Shown here: one piece after another, positions 41,873-50,860 of the stretch
Layout of the letters: each line of letters opens with the position of its first letter
Numbering within the stretch: position 1 is the stretch's first letter
Assembly: GCA_963678445.1 (NCBI GenBank)
Contig: OY782877.1
Coordinates: forward strand, 310,001-374,000
Source of the DNA: G963678445 sp963678445
GTDB taxonomy: Bacteria > Hydrogenedentota > Hydrogenedentia > Hydrogenedentales > G963678445
Direction: 5' to 3'
Length of the DNA: 64,000 bases
Made by a program: the position numbers and the translations under genes
Notes under the pieces: generated by a model
What the model saw: only the letters and a program-made list of their open reading frames with translations
Databases searched by the model: none
Told to the model about the DNA's origin: nothing

Positions 41873-42753
41873 ATGCGATCGTATTTCCAGAAAACTTTGT
41901 AAACCAAGGTGCCCATGGCAAAGCCAAAGAGCGAGCCCATCGTAATGCAGTAGGGGAAATGGGCTGCGGTGTAAACGCGGGTCCATGCATGGAAAGCGGC
42001 CCACAGGATAAGCCCAACACGCACCCACTTGTTGCGCACGGCCCAAAACAGCGGGGTCACCAAGGCAAATAAGGAGGAGGAGTGTCCGGATATGTAGGAG
42101 TAGCCACCGCGTACAACCTCATCGGGGATGGTACGTATCTTGGCGTTCCATGCTGCATAGTGTTCGTGTAGTGGACGCGGACGCTGTATGATGGATTTAA
42201 TATGATCCTCACCAATGGGGTTGGTGAGAATAACGGTCAGCAGGGTAAGCCAGAATACGTAGGACAGTTTTTTCAGGGTTTCCTCTGAACAGCGCACGTA
42301 GCTCAGCCCGGCAAACCAAAAACTAATCAGAAAGGCAAGGCCGAGGGGAAAAAAGACAGACTTGTATTCATACCCGGACCACCAAAATAAACTTGTACCG
42401 TGCCAAAACAAACCGCACCAGTGGTATACGCAAAGCAGCACTGCGAAGGCGCGAAACAGGTAACTACAACGTATCCGAGCTGATTCGCTGCCACGAGAAC
42501 AGAAGTAGCCAATTTGCCAGGATACAATCAGCAATGCGAAGACATATACTGAAAAGTCGGTCGTAAAAACTACCAATTGATCCAGCACAGGAATGTAGTG
42601 ATCGGGGTTGCCCGCCAGCAAAATACGGATATCAAGGGGGGTGTCGATAAATCTCCCCAGAAGCAGGGTGATAAAGATGAGCAATAAAGCACCGCTCAAA
42701 AGGATTATCCAGCGTTTTGCAAGTGATTTTAACGTCTCTACCGATAAGGACAT
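41869..42753 (-). CDS. PAP2 superfamily membrane phosphatase
   Basis: An integral membrane phosphatase of 294 residues with about six to eight helices. The three PAP2 motifs are KSIIQRPRP, YISGHSSSLF and RVYTAAHFP, holding the catalytic His and Arg residues on the periplasmic face. Relatives dephosphorylate undecaprenyl pyrophosphate, lipid A or phosphatidate; length and topology resemble lipid A phosphatase-like members, but the substrate is not settled. The stop codon TAG lies in a repeat left end. Another repeat copy (42781) stands just upstream of the start. Confidence 0.88.
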   Translation of the reverse strand: MSLSVETLKSLAKRWIILLSGALLLIFITLLLGRFIDTPLDIRILLAGNPDHYIPVLDQLVVFTTDFSVYVFALLIVSWQIGYFCSRGSESARIRCSYLFRAFAVLLCVYHWCGLFWHGTSLFWWSGYEYKSVFFPLGLAFLISFWFAGLSYVRCSEETLKKLSYVFWLTLLTVILTNPIGEDHIKSIIQRPRPLHEHYAAWNAKIRTIPDEVVRGGYSYISGHSSSLFALVTPLFWAVRNKWVRVGLILWAAFHAWTRVYTAAHFPYCITMGSLFGFAMGTLVYKVFWKYDRI

Positions 42754-42780
42754 AATACTAACTTCCCAATTCTTTGATAC

Positions 42781-42883
42781 CTAAGTGGCCCAGCGACCAC
42801 AGGCGGCAGGTATGGTTTCCACCGTTCCTAACTGACACAAATCTTTCATTTTTTATGATAATTTTTCAGATTTACGTCTCTAA
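42781..42883 (+). repeat. Dispersed 100-bp intergenic repeat, copy 7
   Basis: CTAAGTGGCCCAGCGACCAC at the left end (stem GTGG/CCAC replaces GCGG/CCGC), GGCAGGTATGG in the centre, TTTTTTATGATAA, and a right end GTCTCTAAC. Orientation is opposite to the PAP2 gene it precedes. The rest of the gap 42754-43137 holds no gene. Confidence 0.8.
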
Positions 42884-43137
42884 CCTAACAGGAGAAGTGT
42901 AACTCGCTGTTAGATACAGACTATCGGAAGCAGTACCGATATTTAGTTTTTTTGATGCGTTTATAGCGCATATGCGCCACCGTTCAAGGCATTTTGAAAC
43001 AGCGTTTAGGTCTGACTCTGAACGTTCGCACCCGGTTTCTTTTCAACGCCGCTATTATGCTTGTCTTTCCCGCATGTTTGCAAATAGTACGCCTACTAAC
43101 AGAATCAGACGAAGTTTTCAGCAGAATTACCAGTCTA

Positions 43138-43617
43138 CTATCGTGTTTTATGCTGGGCTTGTTGCAATATACGACTGAATTGATTCGCAAATTGGCGTTG
43201 GTCACTTGTTGAAAAAGGCGGTGGCCCGCTTGAGATCAGACCTTCGCTACGCAGATTCTCTTTGAGATTACGTTGTGCCAAAAATCCACCGGCATTGGTG
43301 GCGGTAATTTGACGTCCCCTTGGGGTTAGCACATGGGCACCTTGCTTCACCGCTTCGGCAGCAAAGGGAATATCCGCAGTAATGACAATATCATTCGCGC
43401 ATACATGTTCCAGGATATGCACATCCGCCGCATCCAGCTCCTGCGATACGCAGCGTGCTGAAATATACGGGGAAGGTGGTGTCTGCTGTAGGGTGTTGGC
43501 CACGAGAATCAAAGGAATACGGCGTTTTATTGCCGTTCTGAAAAGGAATTGCTTCACACTTCCAGGGCAGGCGTCTCCATCCAACCATACTTTGAGGGTA
43601 TCAGAAGCTTCAGTCAT
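43138..43617 (-). CDS. DUF188 (YaiI/YqxD family) protein
   Basis: A cytoplasmic protein of 159 residues with a PIN-like fold. Landmarks are KVWLDGDACPGSVKQFLFR, VANTLQQTP, DIVITADIPFAAEAV, and the VLTPRGRQIT segment, characteristic of the YaiI/YqxD family. Function is unknown; the acidic residues D15-x-D17 and DI..D suggest a nuclease-like site. The ATG at 43617 lies 8 bp inside the end of the preceding MshEN gene, so it is probably translated by coupling. A longer upstream frame overlaps that gene and is not supported. Confidence 0.88.
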   Translation of the reverse strand: MTEASDTLKVWLDGDACPGSVKQFLFRTAIKRRIPLILVANTLQQTPPSPYISARCVSQELDAADVHILEHVCANDIVITADIPFAAEAVKQGAHVLTPRGRQITATNAGGFLAQRNLKENLRSEGLISSGPPPFSTSDQRQFANQFSRILQQAQHKTR

Positions 43618-44656
43618 AATAGGTGTCCAATGCGGATTTGATATCACTTTCGCAGGCAATAACGGGCCTGATATCGCGTTGAGTGACCAGACGCAGATCA
43701 TCTAAGGCAATGAGATCGAGTGGATTTGCCATGGCGACCGTCAATGTTTCGGCATCCTTATCAATCGGGATACAGATATAACGTCGCGCCAGAAGCTCCG
43801 AAATCAGTTGTACTGTCGCCATGCTGAATCTGAATTGGTCAGGGGAAAGATAGGGAAGCTCCATTTGCTCTGCCAGTGCCTGTGCAACATGACGTTCTGT
43901 TATGCACCCCATTTCCCTGAGAATTGCACCAATGGGGCGCCGTCGTATTTGACGTTGTCGCCGTAAGGCCATTTCCAACTGGTCGGGAGTGACTCGCTGT
44001 TGTCTCAGGAGAATATCGCCGATACGATGTCCTGTTGGCGTAAGGCCTTCTTCCTGCATAGCCGCTACCTCAATAGCATCCTGTGCGTTTTTTTGAGAAT
44101 CGGAAAACACTGCGCTCTCTGTCTCATGCGGTATTTCCTCTTCGCTATCCAGACATTGCAGCATAGCAAATTGCTCATAAAAACGTTCTACTTCCTCCTG
44201 GAGTGTTTTTAGCTGTTTTCCAAGTGCAGATGTCGACACAACACGGCTTTCTTGTCGGGATATATCAGGAGCGGTATTGCTATGAAGAAAGTTCAAGGCA
44301 TCCTGGAGTTGAACACCGAGATCCATTGTATTTTGCAAATGTGTATCAAGCTCTACTATCACGTCAACAAAACGCTTTAGTTTATCTTCCAACGAGATAA
44401 CCTGACGCCGCATAGTTTTAAACTTTGAGAGGCGTTCCTGGGGAGATTGGACAACAGCATCTAACTGGAGGCGCGCCAGAATCAACAAGGGGGATATCGT
44501 CCGCTTCAAACGCAATGATTCAATCAGTGTGGTCAATTGATTCTGCACCGATTCTAAACGAGGCGAGATATCAGAAAAGGCCGTATTGACGTGCGCATTC
44601 CAAGTGGCAATAACCGACTCAAGCGCAGAGAATGTGCTTTCTGAAAATTCCGGCAT
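43610..44656 (-). CDS. Coiled-coil protein with C-terminal MshEN (GspE N-terminal) domain
   Basis: A 348-residue protein with no signal peptide. Residues 1-170 are helical and coiled-coil-like, with an acidic linker to about 205. Residues 208-345 match the N-terminal domain of type II secretion/type IV pilus ATPases: HRIGDILLRQQRVTPDQLEM, GAILREMGCITERHVAQAL, then YICIPIDKDAETLTVAMANP. The ATPase domain (Walker A/B) is absent. MshEN domains of this kind can bind c-di-GMP, so it may be a stand-alone c-di-GMP effector; the ligand residues need checking. It is followed by and overlaps the DUF188 gene. Confidence 0.8.
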   Translation of the reverse strand: MPEFSESTFSALESVIATWNAHVNTAFSDISPRLESVQNQLTTLIESLRLKRTISPLLILARLQLDAVVQSPQERLSKFKTMRRQVISLEDKLKRFVDVIVELDTHLQNTMDLGVQLQDALNFLHSNTAPDISRQESRVVSTSALGKQLKTLQEEVERFYEQFAMLQCLDSEEEIPHETESAVFSDSQKNAQDAIEVAAMQEEGLTPTGHRIGDILLRQQRVTPDQLEMALRRQRQIRRRPIGAILREMGCITERHVAQALAEQMELPYLSPDQFRFSMATVQLISELLARRYICIPIDKDAETLTVAMANPLDLIALDDLRLVTQRDIRPVIACESDIKSALDTYYD

Positions 44657-44701
44657 GGTACTTCCAAGATGTTACAGGTGAAAGACTCTGAACATTGTAA
44701 C

Positions 44702-44801
44702 CTAAAGCGGTCCAGCGACCGCAAGCAATAGCTATGGTCCTTGCCGCCGCTGCTCGCCGCAAAGATTTCGTTTTTTATGATAACTTTTGGAATCTAAGTC
44801 A
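44702..44801 (+). repeat. Dispersed 100-bp intergenic repeat, copy 8
   Basis: Close to the family consensus: CTAAAGCGGTCCAGCGACCG, a perfect GCGGTC/GACCGC stem, AGCAATAGCTATGGTCCTTG, TTTTTTATGATAAC, and GTCACTAAAG. It joins copy 9 so that the CTAAAG junction is shared, giving a 100-bp period. Confidence 0.88.
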
Positions 44802-44924
44802 CTAAAGCAGTCCAGCGACCGCAAGCTGGCCAAGGCCACAGCCAGGAAATATGGCCCTTACCATCTCTGAGCGCAGCAAAAACTTTATTTTTTACGACAA
44901 CTTTTGCAGTGTTAGTCACTAATA
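44802..44924 (+). repeat. Dispersed intergenic repeat, copy 9 (long form)
   Basis: It begins CTAAAGCAGTCCAGCGACCG and contains the extra central hairpin TGGCC-AA-GGCCA within CTGGC...GCCAG, as in copy 5. The right end is TTTTTTACGACAAC and GTCACTAATAG. It lies directly after copy 8. Confidence 0.85.
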
Positions 44925-45109
44925 GACCCAAGCAGCGTCACTGATAGAAAATCCGTCTCGGCAGCTCTAGTTCGAGTGGAGGATACGCAAAGATCGTCTG
45001 AAACAGTATTATAGGGACTTACTTAGGAAAGCGCAAGCAGTATAATCCCCCACTTATCCCAAAAAGCTAACGCTATCCGTCATTATCATATCTTTAACCC
45101 ATGACAGAC

Positions 45110-47497
45110 TCAGTTTACTTCAAAAATATTCGCTGGCGGGTCTAAGAGAACATGTAGATCCTCACCAGGAGCTATCTCGAAAGGAAAGGTATAGAGGGGT
45201 TGTTCAGGAAGGGCTGATGAAAAAAGGCAGGCTTCATAGGTGCCTGGTGCTTCAAGATGCATGCGTATGCCGGCATTGCCCCGTAGCGAAACGGTCTCTA
45301 TGGAGTAGTCAGGATGCTGCATAGCCCGAATTTTCACATACAGTTCTCCATCAAGCTGGTAGAGGAATGGAGCCCCCTCGATTTCTACATAACCCATATC
45401 CGCTAACTCAATATGCTGATTGCGTATCTCTCTCGCTTCCGCGTGCAGTAATGTCCATCCTATAATAGCTTTGTTTACAGGATTCTGCACCGTCAGGGCA
45501 CATTCCCCCGGCGGCATGTTGGGGATATGGTACATACCTGCGCTATTCGTCTTGGTCTCGCTATGGAAGTCGCCCTTTATTCCCGGCAAAACCGTGTGGG
45601 CAACAATACGCAGTCCTTCTTGTGGAGCACTGTTCTGCATAACCGTACCCTGAATATGGGTAGGTCGCTCGAGAAAAACTTGCACTGGCATAGAAACAGC
45701 AGCCTCGGTGAGAGAAAGAAAGGCAGGGGCATAGCCAACACGCCATGCCATCAATACGGCATCCTCCGAAGTCAGTGGGGCTCTGTCATACACAAACTTA
45801 CCCTGTACATCTGTTATCACGCCCAAGGCCTGCCAGGCGTAGCGTTCCAGCACCTCCTGCGAAAGCGAGCCGGTTAACACACCAACCGTTACGCCTGTCA
45901 AGGGCAGCTCCGTATCCGCCGCGAAGACCTGACCCTGGATACTCTGCGCTCTAAGTAATTCAATCTGATTAGGCCGATCATCATATGACAGATGAATGCG
46001 CTCGGAGGTAAAGGAGACATAACCGGGAGCACGCACCGTATAAATCACATCCTGGTATCGATTAGCAGATAGAGAAAATATACCCGTAGGTGTATTGAAT
46101 TGCTTCCAGGGAAAAGCCCCTATATCGACAAAATGGGCTGCCCTAAAATAAATGGCCGTAACCCGCGCCTCAATATTGGAAATCGGTGCACGAGTCTGTG
46201 CATCCAAAACCTCACCCGTAATACGATAGGCTGGATGAAGGGTAAAATCTATTCCTTCATCCTTACCTGGCACTACGCTGCGGTATACATCGCCATATCC
46301 ATCTGCCTGCACCACCAACCACAACGGGGTTTCCACGGGAAAAGTATTCACCGTGTATCCGCCATCACCGTCTGCTTCTACGCTGCTCAAAACGGATACT
46401 TCCCCAATGTACTCGCGGCACATACGACAAAAAATGGATGCGTGAGATAGCGCCCCCGGATATACTTCGATGCGGGCATGCGCAATGCCCATTCCCGCCT
46501 CATCCATCACCTTACCCTGAATGACGCCGACACCTTGCGCAACGCCAGGAGAAGACGAGGTAGGGAGCTCTTCCGGCAACGGGGTATCTACCGCATCCGA
46601 TTGCATGGGTGCATCCGATATGTCGGATAACCCCGAGGAAAGTCTTGAGGGTGCATTGCTTTGAAAAAAAACGATATAGCCCGCACCCGCCAGCATAAGC
46701 AATAAGACCAGCCCACCGATTCCGTGCCAGGTAATCAACATCCGCAACACAAGCAATGGGGGGAAATGGAATTCGTGGCGCCATGCGTGCAACCGCATTG
46801 CAATCCCTGTTGCCGCTGCCGACGCGGCTGCCTTGGGCGAGGCGGGCCCCCAGGAGATACAGTCCTCAAACTGCTGCGCATCTTCCTCTGAAAAATACTC
46901 TATCCATTCCTCATCCAAACGTTGTTCCCACCCCACCCCCACTTGATGAAAGAGTCGTTCACGCGCCTTCTGTACGCGACGCCGAATCCCTGTCTCCGGT
47001 ATTTCCAACGCAGCAGCGGCATCCTTACAGGATTGCCCATACAAATAATAGACCGCTATACTCTCGCGCAAACAAGGGGGCAACACCGACAGTACTTGTC
47101 CAGAGGGATTCTGAGGTTCTTGTGAATCCTCTGCAACATTCTCGGCAGGGTATTGCATCTGCTCGGACTGTTGTAAAAGGCGGCAAAAACGTTCCCGCAA
47201 AAGACGGCGGTAGGTTGGAGCCTCCAGCCAGTGATGCGAAAGGATACGGGTTATTTTTCGGAGCCAACGCACAAAATACAGACGGTTCGAAGGGCGATTA
47301 CGATATTGCCACGCGGTCGCCATCACATCCTGAGCCAGTTGCTGCGCAACGCGCTGTTCTCTGACAATGCTGTATGCAATACCATATACCAGCGGATGCA
47401 GATCCACTACAAACAGCGCATAGGCTTCCCGATCCCCCTGTTGTACGGCATGGAAACGTTCGTCCCACAGACTACTATGTTGCACATCAGCTGCCAT
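45110..47497 (-). CDS. ECF sigma-like domain fused to a membrane helix and carboxypeptidase-regulatory-like domains
   Basis: A 795-residue fusion. Residues 1-190 look like an ECF sigma factor: region 2 (AYALFVVDLHPLVYGIAYSI, QLAQDVMATAWQYRNRP) and region 4 (LSVLPPCLRESIAVYYLYGQ followed by SCKDAAAALEIPETGIRRRV). A single transmembrane helix follows at about 262-285 (GIGGLVLLLMLAGAGYIVFF). The remaining 500 residues are beta-rich repeats of the CarboxypepD_reg/transthyretin-like type (GVIQGKVMDEAGMGIAHARI, YRITGEVLDAQTRAPISNIE, THIQGTVMQNSAPQEGL). The topology predicts a cytoplasmic sigma domain tethered to a periplasmic sensor. ATG at 47497 has GTGGGG 7 bases before it; an upstream TTG frame lacks a site. 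No separate anti-sigma gene adjoins. Confidence 0.8.
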   Translation of the reverse strand: MAADVQHSSLWDERFHAVQQGDREAYALFVVDLHPLVYGIAYSIVREQRVAQQLAQDVMATAWQYRNRPSNRLYFVRWLRKITRILSHHWLEAPTYRRLLRERFCRLLQQSEQMQYPAENVAEDSQEPQNPSGQVLSVLPPCLRESIAVYYLYGQSCKDAAAALEIPETGIRRRVQKARERLFHQVGVGWEQRLDEEWIEYFSEEDAQQFEDCISWGPASPKAAASAAATGIAMRLHAWRHEFHFPPLLVLRMLITWHGIGGLVLLLMLAGAGYIVFFQSNAPSRLSSGLSDISDAPMQSDAVDTPLPEELPTSSSPGVAQGVGVIQGKVMDEAGMGIAHARIEVYPGALSHASIFCRMCREYIGEVSVLSSVEADGDGGYTVNTFPVETPLWLVVQADGYGDVYRSVVPGKDEGIDFTLHPAYRITGEVLDAQTRAPISNIEARVTAIYFRAAHFVDIGAFPWKQFNTPTGIFSLSANRYQDVIYTVRAPGYVSFTSERIHLSYDDRPNQIELLRAQSIQGQVFAADTELPLTGVTVGVLTGSLSQEVLERYAWQALGVITDVQGKFVYDRAPLTSEDAVLMAWRVGYAPAFLSLTEAAVSMPVQVFLERPTHIQGTVMQNSAPQEGLRIVAHTVLPGIKGDFHSETKTNSAGMYHIPNMPPGECALTVQNPVNKAIIGWTLLHAEAREIRNQHIELADMGYVEIEGAPFLYQLDGELYVKIRAMQHPDYSIETVSLRGNAGIRMHLEAPGTYEACLFSSALPEQPLYTFPFEIAPGEDLHVLLDPPANIFEVN

Positions 47498-47650
47498 TCG
47501 CATCCCCACAACTGTATACAACGCACCGGGAAAGCCTCCAAACCAGTGACTCCCCCGATGCGATATCCAGTCCAAATCGCCTAATCGCTACAAACGCTCA
47601 GCCATTCACATACAACAGCAAAATTGCGCAATCGTATTCTAGTATTCCTA

Positions 47651-48967
47651 CTAACTTAATTTAGGAAGTGTCCAAGGCTCGCGCATAGGACGACTCAGCA
47701 ACGCGTTCGCCTCTTTATCATCCGGGAAGATTTCGCGTTCCGGATCCCATTTGAGACGGCGCCCCGTCCAACGTGCAATATTACCCAGATGACACATCGT
47801 GGTGGAACGATGTCCTATCGCCACGTCTGCCACCGACAACTCACGCGTACGCATGCATTTCACCCAGTTCGCAATATGAATCGCCGTTGGATCACCAAAC
47901 GTCTTCTTCTTACGCACCTTCTCCTCTACCAAATCCAACGGTTCCAGCGAAAACTTCCCGCGCCCCAGATTGATCGTTCCCTTCTCTCCCACAAAAATAC
48001 CACCGCCGCCCGCACCTTTCCCATCTAACTTGACTAAGGTGCCATCGGCGTAACGGAACGATACCGGACAAGTCAACGAAGCGCCCTCCGGCCATTTCTC
48101 CGGTCCCTTCCAGCCTTCCAGTTCCGGCCAGACTTCTACCGGACCTGTCTCATCCATTCCTAATGCACACTGCATCTGATCCAGACCATGCGCCCCCCAC
48201 CCCGTCATTTCACCGCCCGACCATGTACGGAAGGATATCCACCCCAAACGACGACCTTTGTCATCCCTACGTTCCTCTGCACGAGGCAGATACAAGTCGG
48301 TATGGTATGGACGTGGCGGCGTGGGCCCTAACCAACGCTCCCAATCTAACCCTTCCGGCACCTCTTCCGCTGGCAACTCACATTCCCAGGGACTGGGGAA
48401 ATTTGCACCATGAATCACTTTAATTTTACCCAGAACGCCTTGGCGGATAAGTTCACATGCCACCTGGTTTTCCACTGTAGAACGCTGCTGGCTACCCACC
48501 TGGACAATGCGATTGTACTTACGCGCCGCCGTCACCATCACACGCCCCTCCTCCACCGTCACCGTCATCGGTTTTTCCACATAGACATCCTTACCTGCCT
48601 GACAAGCGTGGATAGAAACCAAAGCGTGCCAATGATCGGGAGACGCCGTGATAATACCATCAACATTCTTGTCTTCCAGCAGCTCTCGATAATCCGCGTA
48701 CGCCTTCGCCTTGCGTCCAAAGCGGGAAGCACAGAAGGCTTTCATCCGTTTTTCATAGATATCGCTACACGCCACCACTTCCGTTTTTCGCGGCAACTTC
48801 ATCAATTGACGCGCGCGACGTCCTAAGCCGATATAGGCAATTCCCACCCGGTCATTTGCGCCAAAAGCACTGCTCGGCACAAAATAGGGCGCTGCCACCG
48901 CTACCGCAGTCCATTTCGTACTACGCCGCAAAAATGCTCGACGTGAGACTTTTTTTGTATCCTTCAC
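47651..48967 (-). CDS. TAT-exported Gfo/Idh/MocA family oxidoreductase
   Basis: A 438-residue NAD(P)-dependent oxidoreductase with a twin-arginine signal (VSRRAFLRRSTKWTAVAVAA), so it is exported folded. The Rossmann domain holds VGIAYIGLGRRARQLMKL, VVACSDIY, DGIITASPDHWHALVS, and GKDVYVEKPMTVTVEEG (catalytic Lys in EKP). The C-terminal half is the Gfo/Idh/MocA beta-sheet domain (TWSGGEMTGWGAHGLDQMQC). Exported members are abundant in Planctomycetes and Hydrogenedentes-like genomes and act on sugars or glycosides. The start is GTG at 48967, 8 bases after AAGGAG; a longer frame overlaps hydA. Substrate unknown. Confidence 0.88.
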   Translation of the reverse strand: MKDTKKVSRRAFLRRSTKWTAVAVAAPYFVPSSAFGANDRVGIAYIGLGRRARQLMKLPRKTEVVACSDIYEKRMKAFCASRFGRKAKAYADYRELLEDKNVDGIITASPDHWHALVSIHACQAGKDVYVEKPMTVTVEEGRVMVTAARKYNRIVQVGSQQRSTVENQVACELIRQGVLGKIKVIHGANFPSPWECELPAEEVPEGLDWERWLGPTPPRPYHTDLYLPRAEERRDDKGRRLGWISFRTWSGGEMTGWGAHGLDQMQCALGMDETGPVEVWPELEGWKGPEKWPEGASLTCPVSFRYADGTLVKLDGKGAGGGGIFVGEKGTINLGRGKFSLEPLDLVEEKVRKKKTFGDPTAIHIANWVKCMRTRELSVADVAIGHRSTTMCHLGNIARWTGRRLKWDPEREIFPDDKEANALLSRPMREPWTLPKLS

Positions 48968-49052
48968 TTTCACAACTCCTTCATTATCGCTTACCGAAAC
49001 AACTCCTCTCGCCCTATTATACACATTATCAGAAGAATGAAAAGCAAACAGA

Positions 49053-50825
49053 CTACACACGAACGCGGGGCAAATAATCGGTATGCAATAACTTGTGCGA
49101 CATCTCGCTTAAAGGTTCTCCCAGAAATTCCTCATATAACTTCTTTATCTCTGGATTTTCATGCGACTTCCGCAAGGCTTTTCCTTCGTCTTCCTTATAA
49201 ATCGCGCGAATCCGCGCCTCCCGTACAGCATCATTCGTAAAGCGTGGTTGCCCCCCACCTCCGATACAGCCACCAGGACAAGTCATAATCTCAACAAAAT
49301 GATACTTCTGCTCTCCTCTGCGGATTCTCTCAATAACCTTACGCGCATTGCCCAAACCATGCGCTACCGCCAAATTCAGCGTTACTCCCTGAAGAAAGCC
49401 CCATTCCAACAACGGCTTTTCAATCGTAACCGATGCCTCTTTAACCCCCTCTAACCCCACCACCGGCATTACATGCAGATTTTCAAAGGGCAACTCGCGC
49501 CCAGTAACAATTTCATACACCGTGCGCAAAGCGGCTTCCATAACGCCACCGGTATTGGCAAAGATATCGGCGGCGCCACTGGACATACCAATCGGCGAAT
49601 CCATCAATTCCTCCTGCAAAGAATCAAAGTCAATACCTGCCTGCTGAATCATACGCCCCAATTCGCGTGTGGTAAGCACATAGTCTACATCCTGCACCCC
49701 GCTGTCATTCATTTCAGGACGCCCGGCCTCAAACTTTTTCGCCGTACACGGCATCACCGACACGACCACCATCTCTTCCGGCGTTTTACCAATCTTTTTG
49801 GCATAATAGGTTTTCGCAATTGCCCCAAACATTTGCTGTGGCGATTTACACGTTGACACATGCTCCAGCATGTCGGGATAGAAATACTCAATGTACTTGA
49901 TCCACCCCGGGGAACAGCTTGTAAACTGCGGCAGTGCAATGGCTTCATGATCCACCAACGCCTTCTTGAGGCGCATTAACAACTCCGTCCCCTCTTCCAT
50001 GATCGTAAGATCTGCCGCAAAATTCGTATCGAAAACCCCATCGAAGCCCAGACGTCGCAACGCCGCTACCATCTTCCCCGTCACCAACGTGCCTGCCTCA
50101 TAACCGAAACATTCTCCCAGCGCAGCACGAATAGCAGGGGCCGTCTGCACTACAACCGTCTTCGTAGGATCATCCAAAGCATGAAAAACCTCCTGGATTT
50201 GCTCCCTCTCACTAATCGCTCCCACTGGGCACACCGCAGCACATTGTCCGCATTGAACACACACGACGTCATCCAGCGTGGATTCAAATGCCGGCCCCAT
50301 TATGGTGTCGAAGCCACGGCCTTGCGGGAATATCCCCCCCACCCCCTGTACTTCATTGCACACCGTAATGCAACGACGACACAACACGCACTTGGCGCTA
50401 TCCCGTACCAGAGCAGGCGTACTCTCATCCACCCGTCGCTTGGCCTTTTCGCCTACGTAGGGCAACTCGCGAATCCCCAAATCACGCGCCAACGCCTGTA
50501 ACTCGCAATCGCCATTGCGCTCGCAGGATTGACAATCCCCCTCGTGATTGGAAAGGAGTAACTCGACCACTGTACGGCGTGCCTCACGCGCCCGTTTACT
50601 GTTGGTATGCACACACATTCCTTCCTGGACCGGTGTCACACAGGAAGCCATCAGATTACGCGCCCCTTCCACCTCGACCAAACATACCCGACAAGCACCA
50701 ATCGCCTGTACATTCTCTAAATAACATAAAGTCGGTATACGCACACCTGCCTGCTGTGCTGCCTTCAAGATTGTCGTCCCTGTATCCACATCCACTGTCA
50801 CATTATCGACCGTCAATCTCGGCAT
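49053..50825 (-). CDS. hydA: NAD-linked [FeFe]-hydrogenase catalytic subunit HydA
   Basis: Catalytic subunit, 590 residues, cytoplasmic. N-terminal plant-type [2Fe-2S] domain (Cys34, 45, 48 and 62), a His/Cys3 [4Fe-4S] site (HEGDCQSCERNGDC, 94-107), two [4Fe-4S] clusters (CVLCRRCITVC and CVQCGQCAAVC), then the H-cluster domain. H-cluster motifs are TSCSPGW (302-308), MPCTAKKFE (358-366) and EIMTCPGGCIGGGGQP. All H-cluster cysteines are present (C304, C360, C516, C520). The last 60 residues (ENPEIKKLYEEFLGEPLSE) match the small-subunit-like end of trimeric HydABC enzymes. The order hydC-hydB-hydA with short gaps suggests one operon making or consuming H2 with NAD(H); bifurcation with ferredoxin cannot be decided. 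Maturases HydEFG are not in the window. Confidence 0.95.
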   Translation of the reverse strand: MPRLTVDNVTVDVDTGTTILKAAQQAGVRIPTLCYLENVQAIGACRVCLVEVEGARNLMASCVTPVQEGMCVHTNSKRAREARRTVVELLLSNHEGDCQSCERNGDCELQALARDLGIRELPYVGEKAKRRVDESTPALVRDSAKCVLCRRCITVCNEVQGVGGIFPQGRGFDTIMGPAFESTLDDVVCVQCGQCAAVCPVGAISEREQIQEVFHALDDPTKTVVVQTAPAIRAALGECFGYEAGTLVTGKMVAALRRLGFDGVFDTNFAADLTIMEEGTELLMRLKKALVDHEAIALPQFTSCSPGWIKYIEYFYPDMLEHVSTCKSPQQMFGAIAKTYYAKKIGKTPEEMVVVSVMPCTAKKFEAGRPEMNDSGVQDVDYVLTTRELGRMIQQAGIDFDSLQEELMDSPIGMSSGAADIFANTGGVMEAALRTVYEIVTGRELPFENLHVMPVVGLEGVKEASVTIEKPLLEWGFLQGVTLNLAVAHGLGNARKVIERIRRGEQKYHFVEIMTCPGGCIGGGGQPRFTNDAVREARIRAIYKEDEGKALRKSHENPEIKKLYEEFLGEPLSEMSHKLLHTDYLPRVRV

Positions 50826-50860
50826 TTCCCGATCTCCTTCCTGCTTTTCACTCTGCCCCC

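Larger units (their letters stand above)
44657..45109. other. Intergenic region with two tandem repeat copies
   Basis: 453 bp without a gene. It holds two head-to-tail copies of the dispersed repeat (44702-44924), then 185 bp in which I see nothing further. Confidence 0.6.

Noticed and set aside
355..44924. Riboswitch or cis-regulatory RNA explanation for the 100-bp repeats
   Set aside because: Copies occur in both orientations relative to the next gene and also at gene ends, so a conserved upstream control role does not fit.
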